A model generated the notes under the pieces. The model was not told where the DNA came from. It worked only from the letters and a program-made list of their open reading frames with translations, and did not search any database. From assembly GCA_001598975.1 (NCBI GenBank), contig BBXU01001268.1, positions 1 through 20,093 on the forward strand: a stretch of DNA of 20,093 nucleotides, in the 5' to 3' direction. This stretch comes from Parachlorella kessleri. Lineage: Eukaryota; Chlorophyta; Trebouxiophyceae; Chlorellales; Chlorellaceae. The stretch's first letter is position 1, and every line of letters starts with the position of its first letter. The position numbers were made by a program, and so were the translations under genes. Shown piece after piece: positions 1 to 10,120 of this stretch.

Positions 1-4
1 GCAC

Positions 5-208
5 TGTACAGACGCTCTATCTACAGAACGACGCCTTCTTCTCAACTTAGGCACAGTGCCCGTTGTCTTCTTCTCCTTGCCTGTGACTGCCGCAAGCTGC
101 AACAGCAAAGTAGCGGTGTGGAGAAAGGCGTCGCTTTGTACAGACGCCTATCTATAGAGATAGACACCTCCTTCTCAACTTGAGGCACTATGCCCGCTGC
201 CTTGTTCT
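5..208. repeat. Diverged direct repeat, two copies of about 70 bp
   Basis: Copy 1 (about 5-75) and copy 2 (about 137-208) both begin with TGTACAGACG. Both continue through a CTATCTA block, a CTTCTCAACTT block, a GGCAC block and a final CTTCTTC/CTTGTTC stretch, in the same order and at nearly the same spacing. The offset is 132 bp. The copies differ by scattered substitutions and small indels, so this is an old or imperfect duplication. No coding frame crosses both copies convincingly. It lies just beyond the 3' end proposed for the unidentified minus-strand gene and may extend beyond the window's left edge. Confidence 0.7.
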
Positions 209-266
209 ATATAGTGGCATACTTGTTTATCACTGGTCAGCCAGGCTGTGCCAAGTCCACCCTCGT

Positions 267-1644
267 TTAGAGAGTACTGCAGCAGCTATGTCCCTTACTG
301 GACGTGAGTTCAAAATGGTGCAAAAGGCGGGACAGCGGCCTGCAGCGAATTTCACTGATGACATTTGGTCAGCGTCGATACTCAATGCAGTCATCAGGAA
401 GAAATCCTGTTGCACACTACACGAGGCCGCCGGCCCTCCTCATCCTTTTCGCTATTTGCTGCATTCAACTCACTTCAGGTTAAGGATTTTTTCTGCTCGT
501 GTCGTGCTGCTCTTACTGCGCATTCCTCCCGGCCAACACCAGAAAGAACACCTTTCGTTAGGGAGAGCAGTCATAGGTACCACCAATGGCCTGGTCACGT
601 TTGCAGTGGCGCAGCCGTGCATCCTGGGTGTAGACGGCCAGGCGCAGTTCGGCAGGAATGCTGCCAAGGGTAGCCCCACTCCCTCACCATCCCTCACCTG
701 TCAGGGCCCCATTGCTGCTCCTGCTGGACACTTGGAACCTTCCTTATCTCACCGACGAGCTGCAATGAGCTGTCCTGGCTGCTCGCTAGAAGAAACCTGG
801 ATTGGGCCAGTGCAGCAATATTGACCAGGGCCGCCTGCAGAGCAGCCTTGGGAGGCAGCTGCACAAAGGAGGATGGACGCTGATTGTCCAGCTAGAGGCA
901 CATGGCTGGGGTTGAAATGCGTCGCGAAGCTAGCTGCATGTCGGCATCAGCAGAAGCCACGTTTGCAGACTTTGGAGGGACTGTAACGGTCGGTGGACGG
1001 GCGCCTGGCACCTGCTCGTACGGGGCGGTGCTAGGGGGCTTGCCACAGTGGCTTCCAATGCTCAAAGGAGTGGGAAGCGACTGATAGTTATTCATGTCTC
1101 AGGGTGAGACAGCCCTGGGAAAGGGGTTTTGAAACTCCTGGCTAGGAGCAGGCCCACCCATAGCGCACATGAAACTCTGAGCAACAGCACGCCCAACAAA
1201 GAGGTAGACAGGCAGTTGTAATCAGCAGCATCCAACATGGCGCCAGCAGCTCTAAGGCAGCCCTGCCGGCGCCTCGCTTCCGCAGCCCCTTGCTGTGTGG
1301 TGATAGCCAGCTTACACTATGTTGTGATGCTGTTATGTCTTTAGAGTCTTTGCCGCTGAAGCTTGCACCTGCCTCCAGTACTTGCTAACAATCTGTAGCG
1401 CACCGCGGCGTGCTGCGGGTGTGCAGGTATAAAGTACTCCCTGACTGTGCCAGTACACAGAGCATAACTGCATAACCCTTGTCAGCCCAGTATACCGTAC
1501 CTCCTCTCTGATCGCATTACCTGCCACCCTTGATGATTGACAGAAGTAGGAAACAAAGGATGGCAGCGCTGTCGACCTCCAAAGGCTGCTCCACTGCCCA
1601 AGTAGCGTGGACTCCCAAAGCGCAAACCCAAAGTGAGGTGCAAG
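267..1644 (-). CDS. Unidentified multi-exon protein gene (3' part; 5' end unresolved)
   Basis: I do not recognise the product. A minus-strand exon chain with GT-AG borders and matching phases can be read: 1644-1521, 1444-1369, 1292-1191, 1080-1012, 858-698, 660-584, 492-474 and 339-267, ending in TAA at 269-267. The two most protein-like exons are 858-698 (residues such as AALVNIAALAQSRFLLASS) and 660-584 (IPAELRLAVYTQDARLRHC). They suggest a helical, soluble C-terminal region. Weak points: the intron 697-661 would be only 37 nt, half the smallest intron in the recognised genes (77 nt); exon 492-474 is only 19 nt; and several frames compete on the plus strand. No start codon was settled. It would lie between 1645 and UBC27, making the two genes divergent. 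Treat the two named exons as likely and the rest of the chain as a hypothesis. Confidence 0.4.
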
Positions 1645-1930
1645 CTGCAGACACTGGCAGAATATTGAGGTTTTCGATTGGAAATGGACCACAACTGTGC
1701 TGAGGGGATGAAGGGTTGCTGCCACTGGGTTGCGCGCCTGCTGAGCATGCCGTGGTGAGGCCCTGAACAAGCCTCTGCCTTTCAGGTCAAGTGTGAGCGC
1801 ATTCACATTCTATGATCTCTTTGTGACATCGTGTACTAGTACTTGGCTACCCTGGCCCTGCGTGCCAGGCATTTGTCCCATACAGGGTGGCAGGCAGACT
1901 GAGTACCTTGAGAGAGAAGTCAAGTGCAGC
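1645..1930. promoter_or_regulatory. 5' region of UBC27, perhaps shared with the left-hand gene
   Basis: This stretch lies upstream of the UBC27 start codon. If the left-hand minus-strand gene is real, its first exon and promoter must also lie here or overlap it. Candidate minus-strand starts are at 1806 and 1748, neither supported by a clean splice join. I see no clear TATA box. Confidence 0.3.
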
Positions 1931-3490
<1,560 letters not shown>

Positions 3491-4188
3491 CAGTGGGAGT
3501 GATGACTGCGTAGGGTTCTGCGCAGGTAGCTACACATGTAAACAATCATAGGTAGTTCGGACAGACGCTACATAGCTGTGGCTGTTGTAAAGCATGTGTT
3601 TGTTGCACTCCATCCTTAGCATGTATATCGTGATCTAGGGCCCGGGGATGTCATGCTCGAGGTTGACATGGCACCTCTATTATGAGTGGTGTATGGAAGA
3701 TGTGGCGTATTGACTATGGAAGAGAGCAGGTAGCAAGCATCCGGCCAGGTTGGGAGCCATGGCCCTAGAATGGAGGGGAATTCTGTGCCCGCATGGCTCA
3801 TGCTGGTGCCACTGCTTTGCCATGAACCGCTGCGGTGTACCGTGATAGTCTGATCAGGGCATCTCAAACCAGGGCATCGCTGTAACACAAAGCAATCCCA
3901 GGCAAATGACAGTATAAAGGCCGTCCCCAACACAGGGCAGGCAGGTTGGCATGCACTGTACCCACACCTACAGGTGCTACAGGTCAATTGCAGCAGCCAT
4001 GTCGCACGGGGACTACAATGAAGGCTGCCATGTTGGTTGCACCCACGCTCCTACAGCATGCCTAAGGGCAACCATGTCCTCATTGCTGCTTCTCCTTGCC
4101 AGTAAGCCATGCACAAGACACACTGCTGCCGCAACCTCCACGAAAATACAGGGCCCTGCCGCCAACTGCCTCGTCCTTTGGCACCGAG
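3491..4188. other. Convergent 3' intergenic region, UBC27 / phosphatase
   Basis: About 700 bp between two converging stop codons. It holds the UBC27 TGTAA signals and another plus-strand TGTAA at 3881-3885. I found no TGTAA on the minus strand for the phosphatase. Open frames on both strands (for example 3616-3987 minus) have cysteine-, serine- and threonine-rich composition and no recognisable motif. I see no RNA gene or mobile element. Confidence 0.6.
3537..3541 (+). terminator. TGTAA polyadenylation signal for UBC27
   Basis: TGTAA lies 47 nt beyond the UBC27 stop codon. A second TGTAA at 3586-3590 could serve as an alternative site. TGTAA is the usual chlorophyte polyadenylation signal; its use here is inferred from position. 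Confidence 0.55.
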
Positions 4189-7100
4189 CTATTCCATGGC
4201 CAATGAGCCATTGAACGGGCCGTGCTGCTCTTGCACCAGCCACCAAGAGTCCACCACCCTCTTCAGCGTCGTACTGTACTGCTCCCAGTAGAGGTGGGAG
4301 GCATTGAGGGCCTTGACACGGGAATAGCTGTAGTCAGAGGACTGCGTTAGGGAAGGCTATGGGGAAGGATTAGCTACAGGGCCTCTACTACTGTGAGTAG
4401 TTGTAAGTATGGAGTGGCCATTTTCAACCTACGCAGTGACTGGCTGACTGCTTTTAACCACCAAGTCATGCGACACTCATGGGAGGGACCCCAGGCCTAC
4501 TAGAGCATTTGCTTCGATCAGCATCATGCTGACACGATGTAAAAACTCCAGCGCTGCTCGGCACGACGGCAGGTGCACAGCAGCAAGTGTCAGCTTAGAT
4601 GTTGAACACCTGGCAAGCAATAGCCCTACCAGAGCTTCCCTTCTGTGTGCCCCAAGCATAATATATGTAGATAGAGTACCATCCCCAGGTAAAGCGCACC
4701 TGTTTGCCCTGGGGTGCATAGCCTGACTGGAAAGCACACCAGGGGGCGGTGTGGTTGCAGGGTCCGGAGGGCGGGGGTTCCGTGCCGCGGTGCATCTCTG
4801 CATTGCCCCCGGCACCTGCAGGGGCGGGGCAAGGGCGCATGGGGAGCCGCCTGCTTCCAGCTGCTGAGGCCTGGAAGAGGCAGAGAAACGACAAAACGCA
4901 CCAAGGGCAGAAGCGTGTGGCGAGACCTCACCCAGCCAACACACAACGCAGCCTAAAATTGCAGACAGACGCACATTGCACCAAAGGCCGCGTACTGGCT
5001 TGTCATGCAAGTTCTTCATGAGTCACGCCTACCAGACACCACATGCACGGTGGCGCGAGGGTTGAGGTACACGGCTGACTCCTCCCCCGATCCCCCGCCC
5101 CGCGCTGCGCCCGCGATGCTGCCCATGGCGAAGGGGGCCACTGTGAGATTGTAGACGGGGAAGTCGCGCTCGTAGTCATGCTGGTGCCCAAACACCTGCA
5201 AGCCAAGCCTGCTCCTCAAACCGCCACCGCATGCCATGTGCCCGCTAGAAAAGCAGAACATATGAGCATGGGCGCACCCTGGCGGAAGCGAAGCAGGCAC
5301 AAGGGAACGGGGACACCGCCTAGCAGGTTCTTCCAGCCAGACACCTACCGCAATATCAACACCGTAGCGGTAGAAGAGGCCCTCGATCGGGAAGCTCGCG
5401 TTGTTATCTGCAAGTGGAGTAGCAATGCTTGCAATGAGATTATGTCAGAGGCAGAAGCTGACATGGCAAGCTTTCCCAGAACACATGGACACCTGATGCA
5501 CCGACTCCACCAGTAAAACTCTCCTCAGATTCGCCAGTAGCAAGGGTAGGTCGTGTAAGCGCCTAGGTAGTAAAGAAGGACCAAAGCGTCACTGCTGGCT
5601 CAATGCAAAGCCTCGCCAGGGTATGTACTACAATGAAGAGCAAGTCACTATGGGGGCAGTGGCCAACCAAGGCCACCTGGTATCTCACCCGCATGTGTCG
5701 GGGGGCACAGCAAGGGGTGCAGTGGAGAGCAGCGTGAGGGAATCCCCAGCCTGGATGCCTCATGCTCTGCACGGCACAGCACAGCACAGCACAGCACTAT
5801 CGATCATGCCAGCCACCATCCACGTGCGGAGATGCTAGTCAAACAGTACCGATCAGCGTGGCTCTTGCCCTGGCCTGCCCCCTTAAGCGCTGGTGCAGGA
5901 CCACACGCCTCAGTGTTAGTGGAAGTGCTCACCCCATGCCGCCAAGAAGACACATCAAGCAGCACGCCATGCTAGGCAATCCCACCCAGCAGCGGACTTC
6001 AAAGGTCAGAGTGGGACTGAGACATTCATTTAACGCAGTTGCCACAAAAGCCGATTTCGACTCACCTCTCACCCAGCCCCAGTCACAAGACGTGCCGCGG
6101 ATAGCAGCGCAGTACATAGGCCGATGGCCAGCAACCATGACCCAAGGAGTACGCTCCCTGTTGCGGTTGGCCGCCTGCGTGATTAAGGGCCCAGGGCGGT
6201 CAGCGAAAATGGATCAACGGCGGCTTGAGTTTTACTTAACCTGTAGCAGGAAACACACTGCAGCCGCAGGCAACTCCTTTGCAATGCCAGAAGCCTAGCT
6301 TGGCATGGCTGACAGCAGCAGTTTTGCCCCCCTTTCCCCCCCCGTTATTACTATTAGTCACCTGCAGGTCATGCTCCATCCAGTCGTACATGAGCCGCAT
6401 GCTGGCCACGCTAAAGGAGTCTGGCCAATACAACACCTCTGCAGCTCATACAAGCAGCAATGCAGGCACCGTATGCGCATTGGCAACATGGTATATGACC
6501 GACCAGTGCAACAGCTGCCATGGCCGCCGTGGGGACCGACAATAAATGCCTCGACAGCACGAGCAGGGGCCGGCAGATATGACCTATCAAACGAATGCAG
6601 CCACCTGCTTAGGGGCGTCACCTTGATTAGCCTCAGGCCCACGACTACTGAGGAAGCTAATCCCTACAGACCAGATACCAGGGCATAAGAAACCCCTGAC
6701 TAGCTGCCTACCAGCCACACCCGGGGCAGCTCCTGCCTGCCTAACCAGCAGACTCTTGAGCCGCCCCCTGTCCCTGCCCACCTGTGTTGTACACCAGGAC
6801 ATGCATCGGGCCTATGTCAAAGGAGTAGAACAAATTTTCGCCCAGCGGCCGATTAGGCATGGTGAACAATTCCCTGCAGCAGCACAAGGTGCCACAGTGA
6901 CCTCTCTGCGTTCTTGTATGTAAGGGTTCTGCTCCCCGCGCCAGCCTAATGCCCACCCAGCCAGCCCCTACAGGGCATCTCCACCTAAGGACGAACCTCC
7001 TCAGGAATATTCTCTTGCCCAAGAGCATTTCTCATTATAGCCCATGGGAAGCGAAGTTTTCTGCCAAACACGCGATACTAGCCAGCCGGGGCCCGCTAAG

Positions 7101-9300
7101 ACTCAACGCAACCAGGCGCCACCAGAATAACAGCTCCAGCATTTTGAGAGCTCGGCATCCAGCAAGATACCAAGTATCTCTTAGGTATGAGTACACAGTG
7201 CACCCTGCCAGCGCATGGCCTCCCTTCAAGCCCAATGCCCACCTGTAATGGCTAAAATTGTAGTGCACTTCATGGTTGCCTGGGAGCACCATGTAGGGCA
7301 GGCGCGAGGCCAGGGGCTCCACCCGCCGAAGGAACTGGGCGGCCCTCCGTCCCTGCAAACCCTGCACAGCAGCGCGCCGGAGTTAGTCACCACCCCTGGT
7401 AACTATTTGCCACGTATAGGCAACTCATGGCAGCACAGTAGGGCGGCAGAATGCTGTGGGAGGTAGATTAGGCTGGTGAATCATGCCTCCCTGGGTGGTC
7501 TTGGACAGCCACCCTCACAATGCAACCAGCACATCGCTGCAAAGCACAACAAGCCAGAAAGAGACACAGACGCAGGTGGGGTTGACCATGAAGCCAGCCT
7601 GCTGCACACCTCACGGCCAGCCACGCCTAGCGAACACAACCACGGCAATGACACAAAGCTAGCCCTAAGGCGACCTCAGGTACTTACAGCACCCCTCTCC
7701 CTTGTGCCTGCCCGATCACTGCTCCACTTCCTCTGCCCCCAGGCCTTCCCCACTTTTGCCCCCCTCCGCACCTGGAGGTCGTACGCTAGGTCCCCAATGT
7801 GCAGCAGGGCGTCATACTGGCCGCCATGCACTTCCCGGACCAGGTCAGGCACCGTTTGAGAGTTGTAGAATCCCAGGTCTCCCACCACCAGCAGGCTGGC
7901 CTGGGGACAGAGGCAGCGCAAGTCCAGGGCAGTTCAGTTCGCTCGCACGTACTCAGCAGGAAAAAGCCAAGTCTCAGAGCAGCCCAGGCCCAAGGGACTC
8001 TGCTTGCTGTGGGTCACGCAGGCCGCCCCACGGCAGACAAACAAAGAAAGAGCAGCTCCAGCTGGGTAAGGGACGCAGCCGAATGGTACAATTGCGCGTG
8101 CCTCATCACCTAGCCGGGGGACATCCGCAGGGTTGTCGCGCAAGGGTGCTGGGAAAGCAGGTCTACTCAACAGCATCTGCAGTCACCAATGCAGCGCTGT
8201 GTAGCCGCCGGGCTCACCGGCTGCTGCTCACTGAACTGGCAGGGTCCCCGGGGCGCCGCCAAGTGGGTCCAGGCAGACCAGAGGCCCTCCAGGCATCCCA
8301 CACGGTACATGTACCGCTGACCGGGCTGCATGCCAGCTGGCGTGCCCAGCACAACTTGGTGCAAGTACTGCACGCGGGGGGAAGACCAATGCGGGGTGTA
8401 TCGTCAAATGTTAATCCTCCAAAATGTCAGCCCCAAACAGCAAATTTTAATGAGGTAGGCCATGTTATGCACGATATGCAGAGGAGAGCATGAAGGTGCC
8501 CCAAACATTACATAAGACATACACATTAGCAATCACAAGGGCGCCGCACAGAGCAGGGTTGCCAGGCAGCATCACATAACTAAGTATGCGCCGGCGGCGC
8601 AAGCAGATGGTCCCGCAGGCTTGCCCTAGCCACGATCCCACCCTTGCCAACGTGTAGGTCACACCTGGGTTGTGGTACCCGTGCTAGGCTCAACGAAAGC
8701 CCGGCTGCTGCCGCAGACCGTCCTGACCTCTCCACCAGGGCTTGCTGAAGCTTGCTGAAAAGGATCACTCCCAGTGGCTGCAGGCCGCTCTCCTGGCCGT
8801 CTGGGACAAACACTACTCCCGCTACCGCTGCTGCTGCTGCACCCTAAGCTGGCCAGTGGATGACTTGTCCTTGGGAGGGGCGGCCGCTGCCTTGCTGCGC
8901 GCTCAAGAATATCCAAAGCAGCAGCCGCGGCAGGTAAGAGGTGGGGCCGCCCAAGCCTCCTACTTGATATCAGCTGCAGCTGGACGCACGAAGAGTTTGT
9001 TGGCGCTATGGTGCTCCACATAACCACAAGCTCGCCAGGCCGGTCGCCGAGAGACAGCCGGCGCTGGCGCGGAAGCTGGGCAAGGGCTGGTCTTCCTACT
9101 ACTGCTGCTGCCGCGGCCGCCGCTGCTGCTCTGGCAGGGCGACCTGGTGCTTGTCGTTTTCGTTGGCCCCCTGCCCCTAGCATCGCTGATCCTGGTTGCC
9201 CCTGGGCGCTCTCGCACCGGCCCGCCAGGCTGCTACTAAGTGCTAACAAGCCCAGCAGTATCCTGACTGCTGCGGCTACGTGTGGCCTACCAGCTGGCAT
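4189..9300 (-). CDS. Secreted purple acid phosphatase (metallophosphoesterase, ACP7/PAPL-like)
   Basis: Hydrolyses phosphomonoesters with a dinuclear metal centre, outside the cytosol. Exons: 9300-8665, 8367-8218, 7900-7772, 7361-7243, 6873-6782, 6438-6362, 6174-6066, 5407-5349, 5195-5033, 4815-4700 and 4341-4189; phases agree and give 600 aa. The start opens a hydrophobic signal peptide (about residues 8-27). The N-terminal fibronectin-like domain shows SLGDRPGELVVMWST and APTNSSC. All seven expected metal ligands are present: D270 (GDLG), D299 and Y302 (GDLAYD), N334 (GNHE), H418 (VAGHRPMYC), and H461 and H463 (GHQHDYER). The C-terminal PAP motif YSRVKALNASHLYWEQ ends the protein. Oddities: a Ser/Gly/Pro-rich insertion of roughly 85-90 residues in the N-terminal domain, an alanine run near residue 60, and tandem acceptors at the fourth exon. 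The tenth exon's donor is the least certain border, since it adds nine residues relative to the family. The start is 81 bp from the DPH3 stop. Confidence 0.9.
5774..5797. repeat. GCACA microsatellite in a phosphatase intron
   Basis: Four perfect GCACA units plus a partial fifth (GCAC), flanked by degenerate units, in the 658-bp intron between the seventh and eighth phosphatase exons. No function is implied; it is a likely length-variable marker. Confidence 0.85.
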
Positions 9301-9381
9301 GGCTGCAGTCTGCTGCTACAAGGGTGATCGAGATGCAGCAGGGTTGACTGCTTTTGAGACCGCACGCTATACAGTGCTAGC

Positions 9382-9812
9382 TTAAGCAGCAAGGCTTTCC
9401 TCCGCTTCGGGCTGCAGCTGCTGGAAGTCTTCTGGGTCATAACTGCAGTGCAAGACACCAACATTAACCACTGCTCAGGAACTGCCCGGAATGTGCCGTG
9501 GTAACGTGGGCCCCAAAGTGCACTTCTGGCTGAGGTGCAGGGAGCCTGTCGCCGGCTGAACTCACATGACTTTGACGTAGAGCGAGCAGGAAGGGCACTT
9601 TGCCACCTCCTCGCCGGCGGCCAGCTCTTCTACAGTGATTTGGAACAGGTCACCGCAGGGACACTGGTATGTAAAGGCCTGTAGCTCGTCGCTCCAGTCC
9701 ATATCCTCTATCTCCACCTGCAGCATGCGCTTATGACATAAAATCCAGCTGTTGTGAACAGTCAGAGCAGCAAACAAGGACAAAGCCGACCCACCTCGTC
9801 GTGAAGCGTCAT
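9382..9812 (-). CDS. DPH3: Diphthamide biosynthesis protein 3 (CSL zinc finger, Kti11)
   Basis: Small electron carrier that supplies the Dph1-Dph2 radical enzyme in the first step of diphthamide formation on elongation factor 2. It also works with Elongator in tRNA wobble-uridine modification; cytosolic. Exons 9812-9795, 9717-9566 and 9442-9382 join in phase to 76 aa, near the family's usual 80 or so. The N-terminus MTLHDEVEIEDMDW matches the family. Four metal-binding cysteines are in place: C25 and C27 (QCPCGD), C47 and C50 (CPSCSL). Without the last intron the frame stops right after KVM; a GTGAGT donor there restores KVIYDPEDF, the family's continuation. It is head-to-head with GAA1 and only 81 bp upstream of the phosphatase start on the same strand. 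No TGTAA is visible in that gap, so its polyadenylation site is unknown. Confidence 0.94.
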
Positions 9813-10120
9813 GGAGCCTACTACCAGGCCAACGCCTACCAGTTACTCTATCCCGGGCCTTCCAGTGCAAAGGACGTTACTCAAGCTCTGCGGGACTCTT
9901 CCACCTGCCTTTGGTACTGCCGTTGTACTATCTAGGGCGCGCACGGCGCGCCTGGGCGGTTTGATGTCAAAACTGCCGTCGCAGTGGCCTGCCTAGGCCT
10001 ATATGGTGACCTGTCATCTACAAGTCGCATATCACCTACGAGAAGTCCAGGGTACAACTTTTGTTGATGTGATCAAGAGTTGACATGCGCACCGCATACG
10101 GTAGTAGTTGCGTAGTATAG
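9813..10120. promoter_or_regulatory. Divergent DPH3/GAA1 promoter region
   Basis: 308 bp between two start codons on opposite strands, so both promoters and 5' leaders must fit here or overlap. It contains a perfect inverted repeat with 7-bp GC-only arms around ACG (9936-9952, GGCGCGC-ACG-GCGCGCC), close to the middle of the region. I see no TATA box. Bidirectional control is an inference from layout. Confidence 0.6.

Noticed and set aside
230..298. An extra 22-nt intron (298-277) near the end of the left-hand gene, giving a C-terminus at 230
   Set aside because: 22 nt is too short for a spliceosomal intron of this kind, and the frame ends naturally at TAA 269-267 without it.
180..1110. Plus-strand gene read through 271-303, about 480-672 and 700-765, with a possible last exon 972-1083 and TGTAA at 1217
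   Set aside because: Single frames look protein-like, but one ends at a stop at 765 with no usable donor and the exons after it do not join in phase. The minus-strand chain over the same DNA is longer and phase-consistent, so I preferred it, with low confidence.
3616..3987. Minus-strand open frame of 123 codons between UBC27 and the phosphatase
   Set aside because: No motif, composition unlike the neighbouring coding exons, no splice partners; it lies in the shared 3' region.
7702..8493. Plus-strand open frame of 263 codons, one of the longest in the window
   Set aside because: It is antisense to phosphatase exons 2 and 3 and crosses the intron between them. The minus strand carries the conserved metal-binding motifs.
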